Source: Oceanicaulis sp. HTCC2633 | GTDB lineage: Bacteria > Pseudomonadota > Alphaproteobacteria > Caulobacterales > Maricaulaceae | Assembly: GCF_000152745.1 (NCBI RefSeq) | Contig: NZ_CH672428.1 | Coordinates: 242,833 to 306,832, forward strand | DNA length: 64,000 nt | Reading direction: 5' to 3' | Part shown: positions 43,825-53,073 of the stretch, piece after piece | Numbering within the stretch: position 1 is the stretch's first letter | Layout: each line of letters begins with the position of its first letter | The notes under the pieces: model-generated | What the model was told of the DNA's origin: nothing | The model's database searches: none | Seen by the model: only the letters and a program-made list of their open reading frames with translations | Translations under genes and position numbers: made by a program

Positions 43825-45071
43825 GCGCCTTCGCCCTGGCGGATCGCTGGCGGGGCTATCTGCCCCGGTTCCGCTTCGCGCAAACGCTGGAGACCGCGCT
43901 CGCGGTGCTGGTCATCTTCCTGTTCTCGAGTGCGCTCCTCTCCCAGCTTTTTGGCGGCGGCGAGGAGGGCAGTCCGATCCTGCGTCTGATCTGGCCGCCG
44001 GTCTATCTTCTGACCCTGATCCTGATCGTGATGCGCCCGATGCCGGTGCTGGGCCTGATGGTCCGGGCCTGGCCGTTGATGGTGCTTGCTGTCCTTCCGA
44101 TGGTCTCGGCCTGCTGGTCGCTCGATCCCGGGCTTACCCTGCGACGCGGGCTGGGCGTTCTGTTTCCGGCGCTGTTTGCTCTGTGGATGGCGAGCCGGTT
44201 CAGCTGGCGCGATCTGATCCGCCTGCTGGCCGTGTCGCTGTCCGTGCTGGCGGTCGGCTCGCTTGTCATGTCGGTTCTCTTTCCGGCCTATGGCGTGATG
44301 CACGAGATCCATCCGGGCGCCTGGTCGGGTCTGTGGTTCGAGAAGAACCGCATGGGCGCCGTGATGGCGCTCGCCGCCATGAGCGGCATGGCGGCCGCCT
44401 TCACCACGCCCCATCGCCGCGAAGTGCGCTATTGGGGCGCGCTCGTGATCCTCGCGGTGTTTCTGGTGCTGATGTCCACCTCCAAGACCGCGCTGATGGC
44501 GTGCATGATCGGAGTGCTGGGGCCGGTGATGATCTATCTGGCCCGTCAGGGCTTCATCATGGCCGCGATTGCGGTCTTCAGCGGCTTGTTCGGGGTCTTC
44601 GCCCTGACGCTCGTGATCCTAATCGGACCGGGCGTGATCCTGGAGGCGCTCGGACGGGATCCGACGCTGACGGGCCGGACCGATATCTGGATCGGATTGC
44701 TGCAGGCGGTGCAGATGCGGCCCTGGACCGGCTTCGGCTGGGGCGTGTTCTGGCTGGTGGAGGACGGGCCGGTCTTCTGGGTGCGTCAGGCGACGCAGTG
44801 GGAAGTGCCGTCCGCGCACAATTCCTGGCTCGAGATCGCCCTCGCGCTTGGTCTGCCCGGCGCGATCTGGGCGATCCTGGTCTATCTTGGCGGGCTGGTC
44901 TCGGCGATGAAGCGATTGTTCTCGGGCGTTGAGGCCTACTGGGCGCTGCCCGCCATGGCGGTCTGGGGGCTGACCAGCATGTCCGAGAGCATCTTCATGA
45001 CCACGAACGGCTTCACCTGGACGCTGTTCTGCATCACCTTCAGCAAGCTCGCCTCGCGCCGTGAACGCTAG
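43821..45071 (+). CDS. hfsC: O-antigen ligase/Wzy-type polysaccharide polymerase (HfsC-like)
   Basis: A 416-residue polytopic membrane protein with about ten to twelve hydrophobic segments and the Wzy_C/WaaL region. FEKNRMGAVMALAAMSG is followed by STSKTALMACMIGVLG and a large periplasmic loop with LTGRTDIWIGLLQAV, then GWGVFW and AHNSWLEIALALGLPG. This arrangement is that of Wzy polymerases, which join lipid-linked repeat units in the periplasm. In Caulobacter HfsC has this role for the holdfast. The start is GTG, overlapping hfsB by four bases. It converges on the GT2 gene. Confidence 0.85.
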   Translation: MSAFALADRWRGYLPRFRFAQTLETALAVLVIFLFSSALLSQLFGGGEEGSPILRLIWPPVYLLTLILIVMRPMPVLGLMVRAWPLMVLAVLPMVSACWSLDPGLTLRRGLGVLFPALFALWMASRFSWRDLIRLLAVSLSVLAVGSLVMSVLFPAYGVMHEIHPGAWSGLWFEKNRMGAVMALAAMSGMAAAFTTPHRREVRYWGALVILAVFLVLMSTSKTALMACMIGVLGPVMIYLARQGFIMAAIAVFSGLFGVFALTLVILIGPGVILEALGRDPTLTGRTDIWIGLLQAVQMRPWTGFGWGVFWLVEDGPVFWVRQATQWEVPSAHNSWLEIALALGLPGAIWAILVYLGGLVSAMKRLFSGVEAYWALPAMAVWGLTSMSESIFMTTNGFTWTLFCITFSKLASRRER

Positions 45072-45985
45072 GCCGCGCTGGCGCCGTAGAGCCGGGGGGA
45101 CACCGCTTCGGACCAGATCAGCTTGCCCAGTCCTTGCGCCGCCCGATCCAGACAGCTCGCGGCCGCACGGGCAGACACCAGGCGCGCCAGCGGAACGCTC
45201 AGCCCGAAGGCGATGAACTGAACGGCGCCCACGCCCATCCAGAACGCCACGCCCGCCCGGTTGACGGGGTTGGCGGACGCGCAGGCCTGGGTCGGACCCT
45301 GGCCATAGGCGAAGCTGCGCTCGAGCAATTTGAACCAGCTTTGTCGCGGCGCCTGCACATGCTCGAAAACCTGCGCGCGCGCCGCCCAGCCAAACCGTGC
45401 GCCGCCCGCCTTGAGCCGGGCGAAGAGAAGATCGTCTTCGCCACCGATCTCATTGGCCGCCAGATCAAAGACAGGATCGGGCAGAGTGAGCGCCTCTCGA
45501 TCAAACAGGGCGTTGCCGCAGCCATGCGGCTCCTCGATCACGCGATCTTCAGAGGGGCCGAGACGCGAATAGAGCCGTTGCATGTAGGCGCTGCGCATCT
45601 GGCCGCGGACATCGGGCGAGACTTGCGCAATCACAGGACCGAAAATGACGGGGACGTCCAGCGTCTCGCGCGCCGAGAGCAGGGTCTCCAGCCAGTGCGC
45701 GTCCGCCGTCTCGTCATCATCGAGCTGCGCGATGAAGCGGGCTTGGGTCCGGGCGAAGCCGGTATTGCGCGCGTTGGACACGCCGGGTCTGGGTTCGTGA
45801 ACATAAAGGATGGGGGCCGCTGCATCGAGCGACAGTCCCTCGACCGTCTCACGCGCACCGCCCTTGGGATCATTGTCGACGACCAGGATTTCGTCCGGCA
45901 GCCGGGTCTGGACCAGCACGCTTCGGATCGCATCCGCCAGCGCCTCATTGCGGCGATAGGTGGGGATGAGGACGGCGACGCTCAT
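45068..45985 (-). CDS. hfsG: Family 2 glycosyltransferase (HfsG-like)
   Basis: A 305-residue GT-A fold glycosyltransferase. VAVLIPTYRRNEAL and DEILVVDNDPKGG form the nucleotide-binding start, RPGVSNARNTGF follows, the DxD motif lies in IAQLDDDETADAHW (about 90-103) and the probable catalytic acid pair in EIGGEDDLLFARL. A hydrophobic C-terminal stretch (FWMGVGAVQFIAFGL) may contact the membrane. It would add a sugar to the lipid-linked repeat unit at the cytoplasmic face. It is the last gene of a four-gene overlapping minus-strand operon. The HfsG assignment is by context. Confidence 0.75.
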   Translation of the reverse strand: MSVAVLIPTYRRNEALADAIRSVLVQTRLPDEILVVDNDPKGGARETVEGLSLDAAAPILYVHEPRPGVSNARNTGFARTQARFIAQLDDDETADAHWLETLLSARETLDVPVIFGPVIAQVSPDVRGQMRSAYMQRLYSRLGPSEDRVIEEPHGCGNALFDREALTLPDPVFDLAANEIGGEDDLLFARLKAGGARFGWAARAQVFEHVQAPRQSWFKLLERSFAYGQGPTQACASANPVNRAGVAFWMGVGAVQFIAFGLSVPLARLVSARAAASCLDRAAQGLGKLIWSEAVSPRLYGASAA

Positions 45986-46773
45986 TGTCTGGCCAGGATC
46001 GCCTTGAGCGCTTCAGACTGGGTGCGCACCTGCGCGCCCGATTGTTCAACGGCGTGCAGCACCACATCGAGGAATTCCGGCGTGCAGCCCCATTCGGACG
46101 GAGTCTTGCGAATGTCGTGACCGTAGAAGATCAGCCAGCCCGGATTGCGGCTGACATTCCTGACCGCTTCGACCGCGCGTTTCAGACCCGTTTCGCCGCC
46201 ATCCAGCGGCATGGCTTTGAGCAGCCCGCGATCGGCGACGCCGCGATTGATGCCTGGCTGAACTCCGCGCAGACAGCCATAGGTCTCCAGGAGGCGTTTC
46301 TTGGCTTGTGGGGTCGTTTCACCATACGCGAAGGCGTAACTCGTGGGGGCGCGGTTCAGGCCGGCCTCCTTGAGGAAAGCGCGGTTGCGCGCGGCGTCGG
46401 CGGCGACGGATTCAGCCGTCAGACGCGAGGCGTCGAGATGGCTGTAGCCATGGCAGCCGATCTCATGCCCGTCCGCTTGCAGCGTCTGCAGGTCTTCGGG
46501 GTCGAAGAGGTCGCCATGGTGATTGGTGACGCCCGCCAGCCCGCCGCTTACGAAGAAGCTGCCGCGCCAGCCGCGCGCCTTGAGACGCGCAGCGCCCAGT
46601 TCCATGGCGGTCTTCGGGAAATCATCAAAGCTGAAAGTGACGATCGGGCGATCAAGCTTGATCTTGAGGGGGGTGACGCCCAGTCGGCGCGCAACATGCT
46701 TCTGCAAGCGTCCGGTCAGTCCGCCGCGCGGACGATAGACCACCTCGTCAGGATTATACGCCGTCTGGTTCAT
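45982..46773 (-). CDS. hfsH: Polysaccharide deacetylase (HfsH-like)
   Basis: A 263-residue NodB-type carbohydrate esterase (CE4). Motif 1 is TFSFDDFP (catalytic Asp and metal Asp, about 57-64), motif 2 is HEIGCHGYSHLD (metal histidines in HGYSH) and later motifs include TSYAFAYGET and GWLIFYGHDIR. It removes acetyl groups from N-acetylhexosamines; Caulobacter HfsH does this for holdfast adhesion and cohesion. There is no signal peptide, so cytoplasmic action on the lipid-linked unit is likely. The start at 46773 overlaps the GT2 stop; a 30-codon longer frame is less likely. Confidence 0.85.
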   Translation of the reverse strand: MNQTAYNPDEVVYRPRGGLTGRLQKHVARRLGVTPLKIKLDRPIVTFSFDDFPKTAMELGAARLKARGWRGSFFVSGGLAGVTNHHGDLFDPEDLQTLQADGHEIGCHGYSHLDASRLTAESVAADAARNRAFLKEAGLNRAPTSYAFAYGETTPQAKKRLLETYGCLRGVQPGINRGVADRGLLKAMPLDGGETGLKRAVEAVRNVSRNPGWLIFYGHDIRKTPSEWGCTPEFLDVVLHAVEQSGAQVRTQSEALKAILARQ

Positions 46774-47711
46774 GCTCGCCCCCTGGGCAGATCGCGGGCC
46801 GCAGCGCCCGCACGAAACAGTTTCAAGGCCAGTATGCGCGCCTTCATGGGCGCCCAGTCCCATCTTGCCACGCTGCGCCCGATCAGACGGGCGGGCAGGC
46901 TCAATCGCGTCGCTTGCAGTTTCCGGGCCAGTCGTGCGCCCGGCCGCGCCTCATAGGCGGGGTGCCGGGTTAACAGCCGGGCGAAATTGGTTCCGGCGCG
47001 TGCAAACTTTGACAAGAGCTCGTCCGCACTCTGCAAGCCGCCATGGGCGGCGGGAACATCCACATGCCCAACATGGCCCAGACTTGCGGCGCTGAGCGCC
47101 CAGTCCACATCTTCCCAGCCCCAGCCGGCATAGCCCTCGTCAAACGGGCAGCGTGCAAACAGGCTGGCGCGAACGGCGAGGTTGGACGAGCAGACGGCGA
47201 ACGCGCCCTGCGCGCTGCGGGTTTGCGCATCCACAGCGTCTGACGCATGGGCGAGGGCGGCGTGGACGCGTTCATGCCTGGAACGCGGCTCGCACGGCGC
47301 ATAACCGCCAAACAGAGCGTCGCAATCGGTCTCTTTCAGCGAAGCGCGCCACCGGCTCAGAAATCCCGGACTGATTTCCATGTCGGCGTCCAGAAACAGC
47401 AGCCAGTCACCACTGGCGGCGTTTGCCAGCGCATTGCGGGCGCGTGAGCGTCCCTGATTGACCGGGCTCGTGATCAGGGTCACCGCAGCATCTGCGACGA
47501 TAACCGCCTGTGTGACCGCTGCTGACAGCGCGGCGTCAGGCGCGCCATCGTCAAACAGGATGATCTCGATTCCCGGCTGTGCCTGTGCGGCGAGGCTCGC
47601 CAGTAACGGGCGCGGATCGTCGCCATAAAACGGGATGAGAACCGAGAGTATGATCGATTGCGTGTTCGTCGCGGCTCCAGAGCGCGTCAGTTCAAGCGGA
47701 TGAGCGGTCAT
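46770..47711 (-). CDS. Family 2 glycosyltransferase in the hfs operon
   Basis: A 313-residue GT-A glycosyltransferase. ILSVLIPFYGDDPRPLLASLA opens the fold, NQGRSRARNALAN follows, the DxD motif is in WLLFLDADMEISPGF (about 110) and GWGWEDVDWALSA is the C-terminal acceptor motif of GT2/GT7-type enzymes. It is a second glycosyltransferase in the same operon as the HfsG-like enzyme, perhaps equivalent to HfsL. The ATG at 47711 overlaps the flippase stop (ATGA). The longer upstream frame is not used, because it overlaps the flippase gene. Confidence 0.8.
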   Translation of the reverse strand: MTAHPLELTRSGAATNTQSIILSVLIPFYGDDPRPLLASLAAQAQPGIEIILFDDGAPDAALSAAVTQAVIVADAAVTLITSPVNQGRSRARNALANAASGDWLLFLDADMEISPGFLSRWRASLKETDCDALFGGYAPCEPRSRHERVHAALAHASDAVDAQTRSAQGAFAVCSSNLAVRASLFARCPFDEGYAGWGWEDVDWALSAASLGHVGHVDVPAAHGGLQSADELLSKFARAGTNFARLLTRHPAYEARPGARLARKLQATRLSLPARLIGRSVARWDWAPMKARILALKLFRAGAAARDLPRGRA

Positions 47712-49165
47712 GCGGCGGCCCTCCGTTCCAGTCGCGCCGTCAGCTTGTCCTTGATCCAGCCGCGTGCGCCGAGCCCGTCGAGCGCGAGCATGATCGTGGC
47801 GTAAATGATCACGCCCGCGCCTATCTGCAGTCCCAAATCGATCAGAACCGGTCCCACTGAGGGGGCGAACAGAACCCCTGTGCTCATGCCGGCGGTGGCC
47901 AGACCCGCCTTGCTCCACTCAACTACAGGAATGGGCATGGGGAAGATGGTGCGGCCATGGAAGACACAGGCGATCAGCGCCACGCCATAGGCGGCGACCG
48001 TCGCCCAGGCGGCGCCATGAAGCCCCAGAAACGGGATCAGCGCAGCGTTCAAGACGAGGTTCAGCACTGCGGAGCCGGTCATGATGAAGGCCATGGAGCC
48101 TGTGCGCCGACCCAGCGTGTAGGCGGTATGGAAATAATGGGTCATGACCCCGTTCATCAGGCCCGACAGGGCGATCAGCGGCACGATGGAGGCGGCGGTC
48201 GCGGCGAGATCCTCGCCAATCATCAGGCGGGCGAGATCGGGGGACACCAGTGCGAGACCGGCTGCGGCCGGAAAGCCGATCGCGCCCATCAGCGCGCCGG
48301 TCTGGCGGGCGACTTTCTGCGCCGCGTCGCGGCCTTCATGCTCCAGCGCAGAGATCAGAAGCGGTCCGGTCGTCATGCCGAGCCACAGGAAGATGATGCT
48401 GAGCGAACGGTCCGCCAACGCATAGCCCGCCGAATAGGCCCCCGTAGCCGCTTCGCCCAGATAGGCGGCGATGAGAAATCGGTCACCGCTTGTGAGAAGC
48501 TGTTCGAAGATCAGGGAAAATGCGATCGGCCCGCCATAGGCGAAGAAGGCCGTCACCCTGGCGCGATGGGCGCGGTCCTTGCGCGCCTTGCGGGCCAGAG
48601 CCGGCAGGTCAAAGACCAGCGCCAGAGCCGAGGCCAGCGCCAAACCGGCCAAAGGCCCGGCGGAGTCCAGATCGGTGAAGAGCGTCAGCGCCGCGCCAAA
48701 GGCGAAACCGCCCGCCAGCGAGAAGGTTTCCAGCAGCGAATAGCGCCAGGCCTCGCCCGCGGCCCGGCGAGTTTCGAGCGCAATCATGACCCCGGCGCGC
48801 AGCAGCATGTAGGCGAGCGCATAGGCGCAGGCGGTCTTCAGGCTGGGCCCAAGATCCAGAACGAACAGCAGAATGACGCCCAGCACCAGAAGCGGCGCGG
48901 CGATCATTCCAAACAGGGTGAGCGCGGTAAAGAGATGCCCGCCCAGACGTCCGCGAGAAGCGGCGCGGGCGTGATAGCGCGCCACGGCGGCGTCGAGCCA
49001 GGTGAAGATGAGCGTGCTGATGAGCGCCGAACCGGTCAGCACCAGCATGTACTGGCCATAGGCGTCCGGGCTCAGGATCCGGGTGAACACCACCACGCTG
49101 CCAAAGCCGACAAGCGCCTGGGCCAGATAGACCGGCAGATAGGCCAGAAGATGACGGTTCAGCAT
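47708..49165 (-). CDS. hfsF: Polysaccharide flippase, Wzx/MATE-like (HfsF-like)
   Basis: A 485-residue membrane protein with about fourteen hydrophobic segments of the oligosaccharide flippase family. The N-terminal VYLAQALVGFGSVVVFTRILSPDAYGQY is typical, as are the regions TSGDRFLIAAYLGEAATGAYS and AYTLGRRTGSMAFIMTGSAVLNLVLN. It would flip the lipid-linked repeat unit across the inner membrane for HfsC to polymerise. It heads the operon flippase-GT2-deacetylase-GT2 and is divergent from the GNAT gene. Confidence 0.87.
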   Translation of the reverse strand: MLNRHLLAYLPVYLAQALVGFGSVVVFTRILSPDAYGQYMLVLTGSALISTLIFTWLDAAVARYHARAASRGRLGGHLFTALTLFGMIAAPLLVLGVILLFVLDLGPSLKTACAYALAYMLLRAGVMIALETRRAAGEAWRYSLLETFSLAGGFAFGAALTLFTDLDSAGPLAGLALASALALVFDLPALARKARKDRAHRARVTAFFAYGGPIAFSLIFEQLLTSGDRFLIAAYLGEAATGAYSAGYALADRSLSIIFLWLGMTTGPLLISALEHEGRDAAQKVARQTGALMGAIGFPAAAGLALVSPDLARLMIGEDLAATAASIVPLIALSGLMNGVMTHYFHTAYTLGRRTGSMAFIMTGSAVLNLVLNAALIPFLGLHGAAWATVAAYGVALIACVFHGRTIFPMPIPVVEWSKAGLATAGMSTGVLFAPSVGPVLIDLGLQIGAGVIIYATIMLALDGLGARGWIKDKLTARLERRAAA

Positions 49166-49358
49166 GGGCGGTTCAGCATCCGGTTCAGCACGTCTTGCGC
49201 TCCTGCAAGAGCGCGACCGGTCCCAAGCTTGCCCCAGAACTTTGAAAAACGGCCTAACAGCCGGAATTCTGTGCCGAAGCGGGCCAGATGCAGGCGTGCG
49301 CCAAGGCTTTGTTCAGTTCTGTCTGTCAGGACTGTCGCATAACGAGACGGGGACCGGG

Positions 49359-50444
49359 ATGCAGATGTTGTCGGTGGAGCTGAAGTCGCCTCAGACGCTG
49401 TCTGACGAGGAACGCGCGGCGTGGCGTGGGATGCTCACGTCCAATCCGTTTCTGGTCAGCCCCTATCTGACGCTGGGATATGTCGATGCGGTTTCTCATG
49501 CCCGTCCCGACATCAAGGTGGCCGTGATCCGCAGGGGCGACCGCATTGCCGGGTTCTTCGCCTTCCAGAAAGGCCCGATGGGACATGCCCGCGCGCCGGG
49601 CGGAGTGGTCAATGACTGCCACGCGGTGATCTGCGCGCCGGGCGAGGACATTGCGCTCAGCCACGTGCTGACCCAGACGGGGGTCGAAGTGTTCGACTTC
49701 AAGGATTGCCTCGCCGCCCAGGCCCCGTTCCGTCGCCATGCCGAATTTTTGGAAGGCGGCTGGATCATTGATATCAGTGACGGCTTTGACGCCTATGTGG
49801 CCCAACGCAAGAAACCCGGCGGCAACACCTTCCGCAGCGCCATCGGCGCGCCGAAGAAGCTCGCCAAGGAAGGCGAGCTGACCTTCCGCTTTGATGACCG
49901 CCGCCCCGAAACGCTTGAAGCGCTCTATGCTTGGAAGTCCGCCCAGTATCGCGAGTCCGGTTTTCCCGATCTCTTCGCCCTCAAATGGGTGCGCGACCTG
50001 ATCGAACAGCTCTGGCGTCAGGATCGCGCTGAGGGCGCGGGCCTGATGTCGACGCTGGAGCTGGATGGTCGTTTGGCGGCGGTTCATTTCGGCCTGATCG
50101 GCCCGACGGTGCTGCATTCCTGGTTTCCGGCCTATGATCCGGAGTTCGCGCATCTGACGCCCGGCAATGCGCTCCTGATCGAAATGCTGCAGGCGGGCGC
50201 GGAGGCGGGCGTGCGGGAAGTGCATATGGGACCCGGCGATCAGCGCCAGAAACAGGCCATGGGCTCGTTCCAGGAAGGTCTGGCGACCGGTTGCATCACC
50301 CGTCCTGGCCTTGTGGGCTGGGCGCGTCAGGCGGCGGGCTATATCGAGAAGACCGCCGAACCGCTGCCCCTGGGCCCGCTCGCCCGCGCGCCGGGCAAGG
50401 CGTTTCGCAAGATCGACCGGATCGCCGCGCTTTACGGCGTCTGA
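49359..50444 (+). CDS. CelD/BcsL-type GNAT acetyltransferase (HfsK-like)
   Basis: A 361-residue protein of the CelD/BcsL-like acetyltransferase group (double GNAT fold). Landmarks are the first-half KVAVIRRGDRIAGFFAFQKG and the second-half LMSTLELDGRLAAVHFGLIG, WFPAYDPEFAHLTPGNALL and VREVHMGPGDQRQKQAMGSF. Members act on polysaccharide precursors; the Caulobacter homologue type, HfsK, influences holdfast cohesion and responds to cyclic di-GMP. The ATG at 49359 is preferred over a longer open frame. It is divergent from the flippase and near the hfs genes, which supports an HfsK-like role. Confidence 0.78.
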   Translation: MQMLSVELKSPQTLSDEERAAWRGMLTSNPFLVSPYLTLGYVDAVSHARPDIKVAVIRRGDRIAGFFAFQKGPMGHARAPGGVVNDCHAVICAPGEDIALSHVLTQTGVEVFDFKDCLAAQAPFRRHAEFLEGGWIIDISDGFDAYVAQRKKPGGNTFRSAIGAPKKLAKEGELTFRFDDRRPETLEALYAWKSAQYRESGFPDLFALKWVRDLIEQLWRQDRAEGAGLMSTLELDGRLAAVHFGLIGPTVLHSWFPAYDPEFAHLTPGNALLIEMLQAGAEAGVREVHMGPGDQRQKQAMGSFQEGLATGCITRPGLVGWARQAAGYIEKTAEPLPLGPLARAPGKAFRKIDRIAALYGV

Positions 50445-50518
50445 TCCATCTATCGCAGCCTGCGCTTCGGGTAGTCATTGCCGCGCTTGGCCGGTTCGCG
50501 CTAAACGCTAGCTCATCA

Positions 50519-50538
50519 GACCGCGCGTCTTGCGGTCG
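50519..50538. other. Short hairpin in the gap before the GT2 gene at 50559
   Basis: GACCGC pairs with GCGGTC around a short loop, 75 bases after the GNAT stop and 20 bases before the next start. It lacks a T-run, so whether it terminates or attenuates transcription is unclear. Confidence 0.25.
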
Positions 50539-50558
50539 GCCTTGCCAGATGAGCGCCC

Positions 50559-51311
50559 ATGACCACGCCAGCCCTGTCCATCGTCATCCCCGCCTTCAAT
50601 GAAGCGGCCAGCATCGAAGAGGTGGTCAAGGAAGCCGTTTCGGTGTTCGAGGCAGGCCTTGAAAGCTTCGAGATCATTGTGGTCGATGACGGCAGCGATG
50701 ATGACACCGCCGGCGCGCTTGGTCCGCTGTCTGAGGCCGATCCGCGTGTGCGCGTCATCCGTCACCCCAACCGCTCGGGCAAGAGCGCCGGGTTGCGCAC
50801 CGGCTTTCTGGCCGCGCGCGCGATCTGGGTCGCGACCATGGATGGCGACGGGCAGGATGATCCGCGCTCGGTCGTGGAGATGAGCAAGGCGATTGATTTG
50901 TCGACCGTCGGAAGCGTCGGTGTCGTGGCCGGCTGCCGCCAGAACCGCACCGATGGCGCGAACCGCAAGTTCGCCTCGCGCTTCGCCAATGGCCTGCGTC
51001 GCTCGCTGCTCAATGACGACTGTCCGGACACCGCATGCGGTTTGAAAATCCTGCCGCGCGATCTGTTTCTCGTGATGCCCTTCTTTGACGCGATCCACCG
51101 CTATCTGCCCGCGCTCGCCGGGCATCTGGGCTTTGAGACGGTGAATGTGACGGTGGTGAACCGTCCGCGCGCCGCCGGTGAAAGCAAATACACCAATATC
51201 GGCCGCGCCGCCGCGGGTCTGTTTGACCTGATGGGTGTGATCTGGCTGATGCGCCGCACTCATTATCCCGACCCGCACATGCTGCTGGGCGCTCGGGGCG
51301 AGGACCAGTAG
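50559..51311 (+). CDS. Polyprenyl-phosphate glycosyltransferase (DPM1/ArnC-like GT2)
   Basis: A 250-residue family 2 glycosyltransferase of the dolichol-phosphate mannose synthase type. It opens with SIVIPAFNEAASIEEVV and IIVVDDGSDDDTA, has the metal-binding MDGDGQDDPRSV (about 96-107) and the characteristic PDTACGLKILPRD and RPRAAGESKYTN. A hydrophobic patch LFDLMGVIWLM lies near the end. It should load a sugar onto undecaprenyl phosphate. The next gene, two bases away, encodes an ArnT-like enzyme that would use such a donor, so the two form a functional pair. Confidence 0.88.
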   Translation: MTTPALSIVIPAFNEAASIEEVVKEAVSVFEAGLESFEIIVVDDGSDDDTAGALGPLSEADPRVRVIRHPNRSGKSAGLRTGFLAARAIWVATMDGDGQDDPRSVVEMSKAIDLSTVGSVGVVAGCRQNRTDGANRKFASRFANGLRRSLLNDDCPDTACGLKILPRDLFLVMPFFDAIHRYLPALAGHLGFETVNVTVVNRPRAAGESKYTNIGRAAAGLFDLMGVIWLMRRTHYPDPHMLLGARGEDQ

Positions 51312-51313
51312 CC

Positions 51314-53014
51314 ATGACCGGTTTCACGCAGTCTCTGACCCAGCCCGGCGAGACCGGGGGGCTCTCTGTTCGCGCCTGGATCATGCTGATGATCGTGGCG
51401 GTTCTGGCCCATTTCCCGGGCCTGTTCTCGATCCCGGCCATGGACCGGGACGAGGCGCGCTATGCTCAGGCCAGCCGGCAGATGATGGAGACGGGGGACT
51501 ATGTCGATATCCGTTTCCAGGGCGATCCGCGACACGTCAAACCCAGCGGCATCTACTGGCTGCAGGTGATCACCACCCAGCCCTTTGGCGGGGATGATGC
51601 GCCCATCGGCGCGCACCGCCTGCCGAGCTTTTTCGGTTCGATCATCGCCGTGGCGCTGACCGCCTGGCTGGGCGCGCGGCTGTTCTCGCCCGGCGTGGGG
51701 CTGATCGCGGGCCTCGTGATGGCTTTGAGCCTCGCCATGCAGATCGAGGCCAGGACCGCCAAGACCGACGCGGCGCTGCTGGCGGCGGGCATGTTCGCGC
51801 AGGTCGCGCTCGCCATGCTGATGCTGAAGGTCGAGGAGGCGAAACCCAAATTCTGGGGCTGGCCCGCCGTACTGTGGGCCGGGACCGGGGCCGCCATCGC
51901 CATCAAGGGGCCGATCTTCTTCATGGTCACCGCCCTGACCCTGATCGGCTATGTGGCTCTGAAACGAGACCCCAAGCTGCTGCTGAAGATCCGGCCTTTG
52001 CCGGGTCTCGCGCTGGCGCTGGCGATCTTCCTGCCCTGGCTGATCGCGATCAACATCCAGACAGACTGGGGCTTCTTCCAGGAATCCGTCGGTCACGCCC
52101 TGTTCGGCAAGGTTGGGGTGGCGGATGACAGCCATGGCGGTCCGTTCGGCTATCACACGCTGTTGATGCCGGTGACGCTCTGGCCCGCCTCGGCGCTACT
52201 GGGCCTCGCGGCGCTCGCCGCCTGGGCGCGCAAGGGCGAGGCGGTGGTTCAATTCCTGCTCGTCTGGATCCTGCCGTCCTGGCTGGTGTTTGAACTCATC
52301 CAGACCAAGCTGCCGCACTATGTCTCGCCCATGTTCCCGGCCATCGCGATCCTGATCGGGATCGGACTGGTCAACGCCCGGGCGCTCCTGAGCGGCTGGA
52401 AGCAATGGACGCTGTTCGGCGTTCTGGCTGTGCTGGCGATCATCGTGGGCGGCGCCGTGGGGCTGGTGCCCTGGCTCGGTCAGATCGAGTTTGGCGAGAG
52501 CGTAAGTCTTGCCAGCCAGATCACGGCGGCTCTCGGCGTCCTGGCGGTGATCAGCCTGATCATCCTCGCCCTCAAGCCGGATCTCACGCGCTTTCTCGCG
52601 GTCACGGCGGCCACCTGCGCGGTCTATGTGGTTGCCTTCGGCGTCGCCATTCCGGGCGTGCACAAGCTCTGGCCCTCCTATAACGCGGCGCGCATCGCCG
52701 ACTCGTTCACCGGCTGTGAGGTGCTGGATGTGGCGACGGCGGGCTATCGCGAGCCGTCCAACGTCTTCAACTTCTCCACCGATATCCATCTGGGCACGGA
52801 CGGGGCGGATACGGCGGCCTATCTGCTGAACCATCCCGAGTGCGGTCTCGCCATTGTGGACCAGTCCGAGGACGAAGGCTTCCGCGCGGCTCTCAATGGC
52901 GCAAACGTGCGTCAGCTCGCCGAACTTGAGGGCTACAACGCCGTCAAGGGCCGGGATCTGACCCTGCGCTTCTACACGCTGCAAACCTCACAGGTGCAGG
53001 CGCCCGTCCAATAA
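51314..53014 (+). CDS. ArnT-like glycosyltransferase (GT-C fold, family 39/83)
   Basis: A 566-residue inner-membrane protein with about twelve hydrophobic segments and a C-terminal periplasmic domain (about 440-566). The catalytic first loop holds AMDRDEARYAQASRQMM (acidic DE pair, about 49-51) and RHVKPSGIYWLQ, the ArnT/PMT signature. Such enzymes move a sugar from undecaprenyl phosphate to lipid A or another envelope acceptor; in E. coli ArnT adds aminoarabinose. The donor is probably made by the GT2 gene just upstream. Acceptor and sugar are not determinable here. Confidence 0.88.
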   Translation: MTGFTQSLTQPGETGGLSVRAWIMLMIVAVLAHFPGLFSIPAMDRDEARYAQASRQMMETGDYVDIRFQGDPRHVKPSGIYWLQVITTQPFGGDDAPIGAHRLPSFFGSIIAVALTAWLGARLFSPGVGLIAGLVMALSLAMQIEARTAKTDAALLAAGMFAQVALAMLMLKVEEAKPKFWGWPAVLWAGTGAAIAIKGPIFFMVTALTLIGYVALKRDPKLLLKIRPLPGLALALAIFLPWLIAINIQTDWGFFQESVGHALFGKVGVADDSHGGPFGYHTLLMPVTLWPASALLGLAALAAWARKGEAVVQFLLVWILPSWLVFELIQTKLPHYVSPMFPAIAILIGIGLVNARALLSGWKQWTLFGVLAVLAIIVGGAVGLVPWLGQIEFGESVSLASQITAALGVLAVISLIILALKPDLTRFLAVTAATCAVYVVAFGVAIPGVHKLWPSYNAARIADSFTGCEVLDVATAGYREPSNVFNFSTDIHLGTDGADTAAYLLNHPECGLAIVDQSEDEGFRAALNGANVRQLAELEGYNAVKGRDLTLRFYTLQTSQVQAPVQ

Positions 53015-53073
53015 GGCTTGCCTGAGCCGAGGCGCTGTCCGACCCTTTGTCAAAACATAAGGGGAGGACAGCC

